Shown here: piece after piece, positions 1-10,970 of the stretch
Numbering within the stretch: the first letter of the stretch is position 1
Layout: the number at the start of each line of letters is the position of its first letter
Source of the DNA: Diphasiastrum complanatum
Lineage: Eukaryota; Streptophyta; Lycopodiopsida; Lycopodiales; Lycopodiaceae
Assembly: GCA_029204225.1 (NCBI GenBank)
Contig: CM055107.1
Coordinates: 15,250,900 to 15,314,899, forward strand
Direction: 5' to 3'
Length of the DNA: 64,000 nucleotides
The notes under the pieces: generated by a model
Database searches by the model: none
What the model was told of the DNA's origin: nothing
What the model saw: the letters and a program-made list of their open reading frames with translations, nothing else
Translations under genes and position numbers: made by a program

Positions 1-2330
1 ATGTAATCCGATCTACGAGGACAAAATGAAAGAAAAATTACAGTGCTTGTTAGATGCAAGATTCATCTACGAAATCGAACATACTGAGTGGGTCTCCCCA
101 GTCGTCATCGTTCCTAAGAAAAATGAAAAACTTCGCATCTGTGTTGACTTTAAAAAACTTAATGCCATCACAAAACGTGATCATTTTCCATTACCTTTCG
201 GAGAATCCATCTTAGAAAATCTAGTAGGAGATGAGGCCTAGGAGGGCCTTCTTAGATGGTTTTAGCGGATACAATATGATTCAAATTGCTGACGAAGATC
301 AACATAAAATCGTTTTGCCACATAATGAAAAACCTTCTGTTGGAGAGTCATGCCTTTTGGTTTTTGTAATGCTCCTAGCACTTTCCAATGTATTATGCAA
401 GCTGCCTTTTCTCAGCAGATGGGAGATACCCTAGAGGTCTACTTGGACGATTTAGGTGCACATTCAGAAGAAACATGTCATCTGTTTGTGCTTGAGAAAC
501 ATTTTATCCAATGTCAATGCTTCGACATCTCCTTGAACCCTAAAAAATGCAAGATCTAGGTAACACACGGTATTGTATTAGGATATATCATTTCAAAAAA
601 TGGCATCGCAACTGACTCGGACAAGGTCATGATCATTCAAAATCTACCCGAACCATGCACCATCCGTGAAGTTTATTCTTTCCTAGGCCACGCCAACTAC
701 TATCGGTGCTTTATTCTCGATTTCACTAATAAAGCATGATTAATCTATAAAGTGGTTGTTGTTCCCAAATGGATTGCTGAACAATGAGTCACATTCATTT
801 ACTTAAAGGAAGCCCTCACCAATGCACATATCCTTCGGGCCCCTGATTATTCCAAAGAATTCCATGTGCATACCAATGCATCCAAGTATGCCATTGGAGC
901 AGTGCTCCACTGGGAGAATTAGAAAAAGATTATCCAATCTAATTTCTCAGTAGACAATTGATACCGGCTGAAGTCGATTATACCGCCACTGAGCATGAAG
1001 CTTTGGAAATGGTGTATGTGGTTCAAAAGTTTCGTCATTATCTCCTGGGAAAAGTTTTTGCTTTCTTCACTGATCATCAAGCACTCCTATATCTTATCTA
1101 CAAGACTTGCACAACTGGTCGTATTACTCGATGGATCCTATTACTGCGAGAATTTGAGTTCAGGATCGTGGTTCGAAAGGGAGTTCAACATCTTTTAGCA
1201 GATCATCTATCCCAAATCCCTAACTGATCCACTCTAGATCAAGGCGTCAACGATGAATTACTCGATGTTATTTTATTTGAAGTTGACTCTACAACCATTT
1301 GGGCCAAGGATATCACTGAATATTTAACTTCAGCGTAGATGGATTCATCCTTATCTACACTCAAACGTGCGTTAGTCCTCAGAACGAAACCTTATATTTC
1401 AATTGTAGGACAACTTTACAAGCAAGAGTTAGATGAAATTATCCGAGCTGTCAAACTAGAGGTGAAATACCCTATGCTATCTCCCTAACTCATGAAGGTG
1501 TTGGAGTAGGTCATTTCTCTTCCAAAATGACTGTCAAAACAATCCTCTTGGCCGAATTTTGGTGGCCAACTCTCTTTCAAGATACCCACACCTACATAAA
1601 GGCCTGTGATGTCTGTCAATGGACAAAAAATTTTAGCAAAAAGATCGACTAGATCCTTTACACCCTGTCACGACTGATCAAGCTTTCTAGAAATGGGAGA
1701 TTGATTATGTTGGACCTATTAGTCCTGCTGCTCAACACACTCAATCTAGATATATCGTAGTGGCCACGAACTATTGTACCAAATGGTCTGAAGCTAGAGT
1801 TGTTCATTGACGCTCGTTCTACCACAAAATTTCTCTATGAATAGGTTATCGTTCGATTCGGATGTCCTCTAGAACTGATAAATGCACTCATTACCTTAAC
1901 TCTATCATAGTAGATCTACTTTCAAAGTTCTTTGTAGTACATCGCAAAAGTTCTCCGTATTATCCACGATGCAATGGCCAGGCGGAATCCACCAATAAAA
2001 TCTTATGTAGAATTAACCAAGACTGTAGAATCCAGCTGATCCGATTGGGAGCTGAAACTTCATGCTGCTCTATGGGCCTATTGTACTACCCCGAAAAGAG
2101 CCACATGTTTAACCCCTTTCCAGCTAGTATATGGCCAGGAAGCCATCATGCCTATGGAATTCCACATTCCATTCCTACGAGTCACATATAATCTAGAGCT
2201 AGATAATCGACAAATTCTAGCTAATCGATTATTCCATCTGGAGCAACTGTATGAAACACGACAGATAAGCATCCATGCTCCACAAGTCCACAAACGTCGA
2301 CAAAAGGCATGCCATGATTGATCTTTAAAA
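1..2330 (+). pseudogene. Ty3/gypsy pol remnant: reverse transcriptase, RNase H, integrase
   Basis: Degenerate retrotransposon polyprotein entering from outside the window. Translating across frames gives, in order: RT core with VPKKN, RICVDFKKLN and LDGFSGYN (about 90-290), the YLDD catalytic box (440-451), RNase H (about 860-1225, with TDHQALLYLI and ADHLSQIPN), an HHCC-type integrase zinc finger (about 1490-1620, ending KACDVC), the integrase core starting WEIDYVGP (about 1690) and its Glu segment GQAESTNK (about 1980). The tail resembles the integrase C-terminus (about 2060-2320). Frameshifts at about 240 and 350 and stops including TAG at 557-559 break it. Domain order RT-RNase H-IN is known for Ty3/gypsy. 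Its closest relative in the window is the minus-strand copy at 5263-6441. Confidence 0.93.
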
Positions 2331-3113
2331 CTCAAAGAGTTCCAAGTCAATACAAAATGATATTTTAGACATTGTGGTCAATGGAAACAGACTCCAAAAA
2401 TACAACAAACCCTATTTTTATCTTGATATGTACTAGATTTGTTTATTTCCTGAATTGTATGATTTATTTCTATTTACTGTCTATTTGACATTTTGACGAA
2501 TTTTTTTCGATATGTTTCTTATTTAGAACATCAAGATATTCTCAAATCAAAACTACAATCAGTCTTTTTTCTATGAAACCACAAAATCCATTCTTTTTCT
2601 AAAGTTTTGATGCACAATTATATTGGATAGCCTAAACCATTTTTATTGAGCAAGATTTATTTATCACCTCCGCAAATTCTATTTCAGAATCAGACTTTCC
2701 AAAAATAGAAAAATACAATCTTTGTCCATCAGATCCTCACTGACAAAATTCGTAGCTAATTTGCTGAGTCTCATAATTACTTGTACGATTTCTCTGTCAC
2801 ATCTGTGAATTTTGATTAGCCAATTTTTGTATTGTTAGACAACTTTACTCATTTTGGTACAAAAAAATCACTTACATGAATTCGTCGACCCTCAAAACAC
2901 TGCCTCAAAGTTTGTGGACCTCACTAAGAAATCATGGGCACTGAGGACAATCTCTGAGTGAATTTGCAAATTCTTGTCAAAAAAAAGTCTATATATAGGC
3001 CTCACTCATCATCTCCACGACTTCATTCTAGATTTTTGCAAGTGAGTTCATGGTGAAATTTTAAAAATTTCAAGATTTCCAAAACTATCTAGAAGTACTC
3101 TACTATTGTTTTC
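2331..3113. other. Non-coding 3' flank of the gypsy remnant
   Basis: No supported coding sequence. The stretch is AT-rich and follows the pol remnant, so it may hold the polypurine tract and 3' LTR, but I could not find a paired copy or clear TG...CA ends. Confidence 0.4.
2990..2997 (+). promoter_or_regulatory. TATA-box-like sequence
   Basis: TATATATA in the context ctatatataggc, about 117 bases before the ATG at 3114. Spacing suits a plant core promoter, possibly of an LTR. No other promoter element is visible. Confidence 0.3.
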
Positions 3114-3404
3114 ATGGCTTCCAGAAATCCCACACTCTCACTGCATCGCCGTAAGGCCCCCAAATCTTACACGGACGATCTCTTTTTACTGGAAATTAAG
3201 GATAATTCCGCAACAATGCAATTAGCCAATGACATTTTCATTCGTCTTGGTTTTAATCTAATCCATCTTCTTGAACAACAACATGAGAGTCTGATACGTG
3301 CTCTGCATGCTTTGTATCTTGGCAACGTGATTTGTTTCATGCACACTGTTAATATACTTCAAAAACCGGGCCAACCACACAACTTAGATAGCGGGAAGCA
3401 CTAG
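3114..3404 (+). CDS. Unrecognised 96-aa reading frame
   Basis: An ATG-initiated frame of 96 codons lying between the plus-strand gypsy remnant and the minus-strand one. It starts MASRNPTLSLHRRKAPKSYT, has a basic N-terminus, a mildly hydrophobic middle and no motif I recognise. A TATATATA sequence sits about 117 bases upstream. It could be a real small gene, the first exon of a truncated gene, or a chance frame in an LTR. I infer no function. Confidence 0.25.
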   Translation: MASRNPTLSLHRRKAPKSYTDDLFLLEIKDNSATMQLANDIFIRLGFNLIHLLEQQHESLIRALHALYLGNVICFMHTVNILQKPGQPHNLDSGKH

Positions 3405-3439
3405 AAACTAAGAAAACAAGAAAAAATTCCGATCATTTT

Positions 3440-4647
3440 ATTATTCTCTCTCTAACATTCTCTTACTAAGGCACGATTTCTTATACGACCCTTTTGGAGT
3501 TGACAACTCCTCTAATGCTATGTTCATCATATTCACTAGAAAAGTGATTGGCATATCCAAAGTTCGATCAGGTAAAGAAATCTCGCTTAGTTTGAATTGA
3601 TTATTTCGTTGAGACATATAGCCTACTGTACAATCCATTGTTGCAAGAGCTTGGTTTCAATTGACAGTATCTGTTTGAGAGTCATAATGAACTCCCAAAT
3701 GTTTTACATGTCAATCACAAGTATGATCCGTTGTTGATGAATCATCATCCCCTTTTTGGACCACTGGCCTGATAGTCCAAGTGATTGGATCAACTTTGAC
3801 TACATGCTCACGATTCTCAAAAGTAATTTTTTTGGTGTCCCAATTATGAGTTACTTGCACAACTCGTAACCATATATGTCCCAATAAGACATGGTAAACA
3901 TTCGGTGCATCAAATAAGTCCATTACTACAAAAGTAATGACAAACTGAACTCCGGCAATCTTGATAGTATATTATCTACCATTCCCTTAGGACGGACTGT
4001 CATTTGATCAGCTAGTTTAATGGCAAAAGTTGCAAGCTTTATCTTTGTAAGGCCCCATTTTGCACGTAGCTTTGTTGAAATCTATCTATCACGACTGCTT
4101 CTTTACGAAACTATGTATGTTGTATTGGCAGGGTGATGTTTCGTTGCTCACTTTCTCAGACTGCTCCTACATTGAGCACTTGATTTGATTCTTCAAACAT
4201 GGCACAAAAGAGTGGCTCATGATGGACTGCTGGTTCAATCTGAGTTAACATTTTTTCGCTAATACTTCTTTTGCTTTTGTCACCAGCTTAAGAAATTCGC
4301 TAATTTATTATCCATCTTGTTAGATAGAATATTCACGGTCATTTTCATTTGCAACGCTTCAGGTTCTGTCATTTGAAGGGTTCTTCATGATGGTGCAACT
4401 AAGTATTAACATTTGCTCATGGATTATGTAAATTCAAAGGTGCCACAGGTGAAGAATGGACTTTGACTACTGTTTTACCTACTTCTAATTCCTCTTCTTC
4501 TTGCAATTGTTTAATCCATTGCCTCATGTTTTGATATCTCTTGTTTTCTGAGTTGAGATTCGGATACACCCCTGATGTAGTAGGTATATCTGTAGTTGGT
4601 GCAAATTCAGCAGGTATTGGATCAATCAAAAGTTCTTTCTGCTTCTG
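3440..4647 (-). pseudogene. Ty3/gypsy gag C-terminus and protease remnant (outer element)
   Basis: Minus-strand remnant of the same gypsy family. Reading from high to low coordinates: a gag tail at 4629-4417 (PTTSGVYPNLNSENKRYQ, then a Glu-rich run) matching the plus-strand copy at about 30080-30250; a broken protease whose C-terminal part is clear at 3923-3711 (NVYHVLLGHIWLR, the ILG-type retropepsin motif); and a spacer at 3638-3440 containing ATMDC. The first catalytic Asp segment is not readable. The same gag resumes at 8643-8721 beyond the nested insertion, so the two blocks are one element split in two. Confidence 0.8.
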
Positions 4648-5262
4648 TGTTGGAAGTATTTCTAGTTACGCGATGGCTAGATCTACTCACGGTGTAATAT
4701 AGTATAGAGAGGATCGTCTACCTTTTAAGAACCTAACAAAAGCTTCAAACGAAAATAGATAAACAAGGACGGAAGCACTAAGGCTTTCCCACCAGAACTG
4801 GAATAAACTAACTAAGATAACAAGCAATAAAATCCTTGCTAAGGCTTACCCAACTAACAAGTTCACTAAGCTAGATTCTACTTTAACACCCAAAAGGGAG
4901 ATAGAAATAATAGATTGCAGCTAACTAAATAATCAACAAATAAACACATGCCACAATACACACCAATGAGAAAGAGGCAAGAGGAGGCTCGAGCACCTTC
5001 GCTCAGAAACACAAATGAAATAGAATGATAGCCTCAAGAATAGAGAGCAAGATAGCTTTATCTCAAAAGTGTTGTGTACATGGAAAATACCTCTCCTTTT
5101 ATAGCAAAGAGGGTCTTCCATAAGTATCCACTAACTTATGGGATTAGTCTAAAACTAGCCATTCTAGATTTTCTAACTTAGGACTTAGAACTTTAAAAGT
5201 TTATAACTTAAGATAACTTAAGACAAATATTTCTAAGCTTAAGTTTCTTAAGTCTAATTTCT
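4648..5262 (-). repeat. Truncated 3' LTR of the nested gypsy element
   Basis: Collinear with 7832-8475 from tgttggaagtatttctag onward, with small indels. The far end stops at the junction with RT sequence (homologous to bases about 720-780), so roughly 140 bases of the LTR start are missing. Confidence 0.82.
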
Positions 5263-6441
5263 AATCCTTCATCAATCCATTTGGGGACAACAACAACTTT
5301 ATAGATTAATCGTGTTTTATTAGCAAAGTCTAGAATAAAACATTGATAGTAGTTGGCGTGGCCAAGAAAGGAATAGACTTTGTAGATGGTACAAGATTCG
5401 GGTAGATTTTGAATGATCTGGGTCAGTTGCGATGCCATTTTTTGAAATGATATGTCCTAACACAATACCATGTGTTATCTAGATCGGACATTTTTCAGGG
5501 TCCAATACGATGCCCAAGCGTTGACATTGGATAAAATTTTTCTCAAGCACAAACAGATGACGTGTTTCCTCTGAATGTGCACCTACATCATCCAAATTGC
5601 TGAGAAAAGACAACTTGCATAACACATTGGAAGGTGCTAGGGGCATTGCAGAGACCAAAAGACATGACTTTCCAATAGAAGGTTCCCCAATAGTAGACCT
5701 CTAGGGTATCTCCCATCTGCTGAGAAAAGACAGCTTACATAATATGCTGAAAAGTGCTGGGAGTATTACAGAGACCAAAAGACATGACTTTCCAACAGAA
5801 GGTATTCCATTATGTGGCAAAAGCAATTTTATGTTGATCTTTTTCAGCAATTTGGATCATATTGTCTCTGCTAAAGCCATCTAAGAAGGAGTAAGCCTCA
5901 TCTCCTGCTAGATTTTCTAAGATGGATTCTCTAAAAGGTAATGAAAAATGATCACGTTTTGTAACGGCATTAAGTTTCTTAAAATCGACACAGATCTGGA
6001 GTTTTCCATTTTTCTTAGGAACAATGACGATTGGGAAGACCCACTCAGTATGTTCGATTTCATAGATGAATCTTGCATCTAACAAGCGTTGGAGTTCTTC
6101 TTTCATTTTGGCCTTGTAGATTGGATTGCATCGATAGGGACGACTAGCAATTGGCCTTGCACCTGGTTTAAGGGGAATATGATGCACAACTACTTGGCGT
6201 GAGACTCCTTTCATGTCTTAATAGGACCAAACAAAGACATGTCTATATTTGCGCAGGAGCTTTTTAAGCTGTTTGCGTTGTTCTCGATTGCGATGGTGCG
6301 GGAAGGGCCTTCATAGGGCAAATTACCATTTGGCTCACATTGAGCTTGGGGTAATTGGATTGTGACATCCTTGATCGTATAGTCCTTAAAGTATGCAGGC
6401 ACATCATGTGCTGAAGATTTAAGGGGGGCCTTGCCTTTCAA
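5263..6441 (-). pseudogene. Gypsy reverse transcriptase fragment of the nested element
   Basis: Encodes the spacer before RT (6441-6211) and the RT fingers and palm (6214-5810), with KPGARPIASRPYRCNPIYK, VPKKNGKLQICVDFKKLNA and a YSFLDGFS segment. Downstream it carries a 120-bp tandem duplication (copies begin at 5600 and 5720), a TAG stop at 5479-5481, and the connection region to about 5263. It closely resembles the plus-strand RT at 1-780. RNase H and integrase are absent. The region around the YLDD box lies in the duplicated, partly deleted stretch, so activity is very unlikely. Confidence 0.85.
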
Positions 6442-6534
6442 CTGTCTGGATGGTGATTTCGGAGATTCGGAGTTTGGTGTAGGAACATACGCAATCTCAG
6501 GAACTTCCCTAGCAGTGGTAAGGTCACCAAGCGG

Positions 6535-7071
6535 CTAAATCTGAAGAGGTTTCTTCATCTTTTCCTTCATGGCATGGCCACGGGGTTGTGGCTTCAAAGG
6601 ACGTGAGGTGTGCAGATGAGGGATGGGTGGTACATCATGGAGGATCTCGTCATCGATTTGAAAGATTGTTTCCTCTTCATAGAGGTCCCATGGATAACTT
6701 GGGCGTTCGACACAGTAGAACTTGGTATCAGGTTTTTCGACCATAACCTTGGCAACTGGTTCCACTTTGGATGCATGTTGCGGGAAGGTCTTGAGTGGAA
6801 GCGCTTCCATGCAGTTGAGGATTTGAATATCAGAAATGTCCAAATCGTTTGGGCAATTCTGAATTCGTAAGGCATTCCCATCATCTACAAATAAATCTTC
6901 TAATTCATTAGTAGGTAACCATGCAACATTTAACAACTCATCATTGTGTGGAAGAATATCAATAAAATTGATATTAATGATAGATGTATCTAGATCAGGT
7001 AATTGTTCGTTATCGGTCAGGGGAGGATAGGTACAATCATCCTGATGTTGAGCATAGTAATCGGCGTTCAC
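6535..7071 (-). CDS. Gypsy polyprotein spacer between protease and RT (178 aa)
   Basis: Open frame of 178 codons between the protease and RT blocks of the nested element. It begins near the segment SLATIDCVNADYYAQ, which matches the spacer ATMDC of the outer copy at 3440-3640. It is acidic at the start and proline/basic at the end (PPIPHLHTSRPLKPQPRGH). Long protease-RT linkers of this kind are usual in plant gypsy polyproteins. No separate enzymatic motif is visible, and I infer it is part of the polyprotein rather than its own gene. Confidence 0.6.
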   Translation of the reverse strand: MNADYYAQHQDDCTYPPLTDNEQLPDLDTSIININFIDILPHNDELLNVAWLPTNELEDLFVDDGNALRIQNCPNDLDISDIQILNCMEALPLKTFPQHASKVEPVAKVMVEKPDTKFYCVERPSYPWDLYEEETIFQIDDEILHDVPPIPHLHTSRPLKPQPRGHAMKEKMKKPLQI

Positions 7072-7176
7072 ACAATCAATGGTAGCTAAACTGTGACTAG
7101 TTTATGATATCAGTAGATTTAACATAATGACCTTTTTCGTGGGTGGACTGTTTTGGTTCAAATACTGAATTAGTGG

Positions 7177-7512
7177 TCAAGGATCCCTCATCATGAATTC
7201 GTGCAGGTTTGAGTTTGCCAGATGAATCATTGTGACAGAGCTATCTCTATTTCCAAAGGTGACTCGGCCTTTGGTCCAGTCGTGAACGACTCTTGCATTG
7301 GTGAGCCATGGGCGACCAAGTAGTAACTCATAGGAATAGACATTACTAGGAATATCGAGTACAACTAGGTCTATAGAAAACTTCAAGCCTCCTAGTTTGA
7401 TCAGCACTTGAAGAAAGAAACCGGTAGGTCGGACCACACTTTGATCAGCCATGGAAAACAATGTATGTTGATAGTATATCAGGGTGTTTTCAGAGAATAT
7501 GAGCAGGGCCAT
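7177..7512 (-). pseudogene. Gypsy retropepsin fragment
   Basis: Shows the second half of an aspartic protease: LADQSVVRPTG-type strand (here MADQSVVRPTG), IDLVVLDIPSNVYSYELLLG and RPWLTNARVVHDW, a pattern standard in plant gypsy proteases. The catalytic D-S/T-G segment that should precede it is missing or unreadable, so it is incomplete. It lies about 300 bases after the primer-binding site, leaving no room for gag; gag has therefore been deleted. Confidence 0.8.
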
Positions 7513-7817
7513 AATTCGTGAAGGTGATAGAATGGAAGATCAGTGTTTGTTATGGCTGCAAACAGATTGGCGAATTCTGATATACTTATTTGGTCCAAAA
7601 AAATGTCACTTGGGTCACTTCTTTCAAAGAAAATGCCCAAGTTGACACTTTTGTTGCTTTCCCCCCTCGGCTTGATAGGTTGCTTCGCAGCTCGTTGAGG
7701 ACCTGGAGAGAAGTCTCATGTTGTGGTGTGAAGGCAAAAAGCAAGCAAGCATACACACAAACACGGAGGCCAAAAAATGAAAGGAAAAAAAGCCAAGTAG
7801 AAATTTTTCTAAAAAGT

Positions 7818-7830
7818 GGCAACGACACCA
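7818..7830 (-). other. tRNA-Asp-like primer-binding site
   Basis: Minus-strand TGGTGTCGTTGCC starts two bases after the LTR terminal CA. It matches, with two changes, TGGCGCCGTTGCC, the complement of the plant tRNA-Asp 3' end used by several gypsy lineages. Confidence 0.7.
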
Positions 7831-7831
7831 A

Positions 7832-8617
7832 TGTTGGAAGTATTTCTAGTTACGCGATGGTTAGATCTACTCACGGTGTGATGTAGTATAGAGAGGATCG
7901 TCAACTTTTTAAGAACCTACCAAAAGCTTCAAACGGAAATAGATAAACAAGGACGGGAGCACTAAGGCTTTCTCAACTAGTGCCCGGAACTGAAATAAAC
8001 TAACTAAGATAACAAGCAATAAAATCCTTGCTAAGACTTACCCAACTAGCAAGTTCATTAAGCTAGATTCTAATTTAACACCCAAAAGGGAGACAGAAAT
8101 AATGGATTGCGGCTAACTAAATAATCAACAAATAAACACATGCCACAATACACACCAATGAGAAAGAGGCAAGAGGAGGCTCGAGCACCTTCCCTCAAGC
8201 TATGCACTTTCCCAAAGCGAAGACAAATGAAATAGAATGATAGCCTCAAAATTAGAGAGCAAGATAGCTTTATCTCAAAAGTGTTGTGTACATGGCAAAT
8301 ATCTCTTCTTTTATAGCAAGAAAGGTCTTCCATAAGTATCCACTAACTTATGGGATTAGTTTAAAACTAGCCATTCTAGAACTCCTAACTTAGGACTTAG
8401 AACTTTAAAAGTTTATAACTTAAGATAACTTAAGACAAATGTTTCTAAGCTTAAGTTTATTAAGCTAAGTCCTAATCCTAAGTTTAAGTTATTTTATTAT
8501 TTTAAGCTTCTACTCATGGACTTACAAAACACGCTATGTGGACTTACAAAACACATGCCACAAAGTTTTATTTTATTTTTTAATTTTTTTTTTACTATGT
8601 TAGCATAGTTGGTAACA
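7832..8617 (-). repeat. 5' LTR of the nested gypsy element
   Basis: 786 bases. On the minus strand it starts TGTTACCAAC and ends CTTCCAACA, followed by the primer-binding site. It matches 4648-5262 over most of its length. Confidence 0.78.
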
Positions 8618-8642
8618 TTTGGAGCTCTGGGAACAACCATCA

Positions 8643-8721
8643 ACATTCCGCAACTCTGTGGTTCTCTCCACATGCAAAGCATCCAAGTGATGCTCTAGTC
8701 CATTGTCTCATTGCTTGTTGT
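8643..8721 (-). pseudogene. Gypsy gag zinc knuckle (continuation of the outer element)
   Basis: Minus-strand translation gives QQAMRQWTRASLG followed by CFACGENHRVAEC, an intact CCHC knuckle, aligned with CLACGENHKVTEC at about 29815-29855 on the plus strand. It is the part of the outer gag lying upstream of the nested insertion. It stops abruptly at about 8721, where plus-strand leader sequence begins. Confidence 0.75.
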
Positions 8722-9837
8722 TGGAAAAGAACCTTAGCCGAGTTGAAAATAACATCGCCTTCATACAGAGTATCTTCAGTTTGAAGGGTGAAGATTAATT
8801 CTCAGTAGATTTCCAAAAACAGAACAAAAACAATCAAAAAACTACTAAACCTCCAAAAAGACAGAAAAAGAACCTTCGTCCGATTACTGCACATAGGTGT
8901 GATTTAGATCTATCTACTATGAGGTCAGCGAAGATTAATACCAAAATTAGAAGGCCAAAGTGATTGTTCATCCAGTTGTTGGTAACCTTCGTCCGATTAC
9001 TGCACATAGGTGTGATTCAGATCTATCTACAACGAGGTCAGTGAAGATTAATACCAAAATTAGAAGGCCAAATTGACATCCAGTTGTTGGTAACCTTTTG
9101 TGGAAAATTGACACCAATATGCAAAAATATCAGTTCTCTAAGAAAAACCTTTGCCAAAGTCAGAGTCATACTATTTTTTATAACCAGTGAGTTGGGTGAA
9201 CGTTAAGTCAAGGCTAGTTGTCATATTGGCCTATTTTTATTAAAAAAGACTCTTTTTTGTAATATACGTATAACATTATTACTCTTGAACCTTCGCCTAC
9301 TCTTGTAAGGATTCTAGATATAGTATTTCATCATTTTTGAGTCGACTAAGATTAGATCTGTCAGGATCATCAAAAAAGTCTATTGTAATCCTTGCCAAGT
9401 TACAAAACCATTATTGTTTTCCAGAAAAAATCTTCGTCAGTTCTATTCTAATTTTATCTATGTCAGATTTACCCACTGTCAAGTCGGCGAAGGTTAATTT
9501 TATCAAATTTGTCAGAAAATAGTTAGATAGAGTGATTTTTACCCAAAATAATAGTGAAAAACCTTCATCGAGTCAATGTTCACCTAGGAAAACTTCGTCC
9601 GTACTATTTTTAGGTTTTGATCTACCAGATCTGGTCATTGTTAAATTTCTAGAATATTTTTTTACAATTTTTATATTGAAAAATGCTAATTTTAGAAGTG
9701 TCGATCACTTGATCAAAGATCTTTTCTTAAAAAATCCGAAATCTGATTATTGTGAAATAATAGAATTTTACAGATTTGATTAGAGATAGGATTTGACTGA
9801 AAAATCTAGATTCAATCTCATTGTCATTAGTGTAATT
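8722..9837 (+). repeat. Gypsy leader/LTR region, copy 1
   Basis: Non-coding, AT-rich sequence before gag. From about 9125 it is recognisably related to 27904-28621, sharing atatcagttctct and gttgtcatatt. It is rich in short AACCTTCGYC-like words in both orientations. I could not place the LTR end or primer site. Confidence 0.6.
8871..9095 (+). repeat. Tandem duplication of about 110 bp in the gypsy leader
   Basis: Two near-identical units start aaccttcgtccgattac at 8871 and 8984 (offset 113). The second ends where a third aacc begins at 9092. Confidence 0.9.
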
Positions 9838-10970
9838 ATGACTGAAGGAGGTGGAGTTCGATGAACGTTCTCCCAATTATTGTTAGAAGGTCACTTCGGT
9901 TATAGATATTATAAGTTAATGGGTTATCTGATCTTGTCAGCTTTCTCAAAATCTATTCAGAATCATGTGCAATTTATGGTGAATATTTTCCACAAGATAA
10001 ATTGAAGCTATTTCCTATGGCCCTAGCTAGAGCAGAATCAAGACGAAACAGAACGTGCAGATTGGAAAGTTGTTAAACAAGCCCTCATCACAAGATTTAA
10101 ACCGAGAAAGTTTATGGAAGATCCTTTTCTACTTTTAAGTAAATTATAATGGGAAAGACAGAGAGAGTGCAAAATTATATTGAACGGGTTAAATACCTCA
10201 GATTTGAGTGTGATCCTGATTTAATTAATGACGGTCATGATTATGTGGTTTTTAGCAGGTCTACTTAAAAAATTTAGACACGAACTAAAATGTCAAATTG
10301 AGTATATTTCTTTACAACATGCTATGGATGATGTGATACGATAGGAGGCCGATAAAGATTTTGATGACAAACCAAATATTGGAATGCATATACAGTGGGG
10401 CAAACAACTACTACATCTACCACTATTGCATCCACGAATATCAATGCTACTGTGGAGTTGATGATCAATGAGTTCAAGAAACTTAATCAAAAGTAGCATA
10501 TGCAGCTGGATAAGAAAAGATGAAAGCTTTGAAAGAGGTGCATGCTAAGAGTAGAATGCAACAGAAAAGTTTGCTAAGACTTTTCCTAGTTGGGAAAATG
10601 TTTGGTGCTCAAGTTTTGCAGGAAATTACACCATGAATGAATGTCCAACATTGAAACAACGAATGATGAATACTATTTGTCATCTGTGCAATTCTACGGA
10701 ACACGAAACAATTTTTTGCTCCTTTAATCCTCAGATTATCCAGCAAAATATGCTAAGCTTCAATATCAAAAAGCTACTAGTTATAAGGGACCTGATCCTA
10801 AGAACTAGGCTCAAAACTTTGGCCTTGGATATCCTAAACAACTAGCCTTGCCAGCTCCACCTACACAACAAGCTCCTCCTACGAATCTAATGGAACTAGA
10901 GCCTTACAGTGGTAATGAGCAATGGAATTACAATAATGGTCAAGAGATTGGACCTTCAGAATAGTATGCT
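9838..10970 (+). pseudogene. Gypsy gag remnant, copy 1
   Basis: Broken capsid gene. Readable pieces include FLKIYSESCAIYGEYFPQ and DKLKLFPMALARAE (about 9945-10040), VQNYIERVKYLRFECD (about 10170-10215), and two zinc knuckles near 10610-10740: a degenerate first one and CHLCNSTEHETIFC. It parallels the copies at 28622-30270 and 40942-42230 block by block. The third knuckle present in those copies is lost, because homology ends near 10970. Several frameshifts and stops rule out function. Confidence 0.85.

Larger units (their letters stand above)
4648..8617 (-). mobile_element. Nested, internally deleted Ty3/gypsy element
   Basis: Bounded by direct repeats 4648-5262 and 7832-8617, read as LTRs on the minus strand, the longer starting TGTTACC and ending CCAACA. 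A tRNA-Asp-like primer-binding site lies next to the 5' LTR (7818-7830). The interior carries leader, protease, spacer and RT in gypsy order but no gag, RNase H or integrase. It sits inside the gag of an older copy of the same family. Flanks CCAAA and CAGAA (element orientation) are a possible decayed 5-bp target duplication. RT sequence joins directly to a 5'-truncated 3' LTR near 5262, so a deletion removed the rest of pol and the start of that LTR. Confidence 0.8.

Noticed and set aside
1-2330. Integrated plant pararetrovirus as the source of the RT-RNase H block
   Set aside because: An HHCC integrase and DDE core follow RNase H, which fits Ty3/gypsy and not pararetroviruses.
8871-9095. 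CRISPR-like repeat array
   Set aside because: Only two long adjacent units without spacers, inside a eukaryotic retrotransposon leader.
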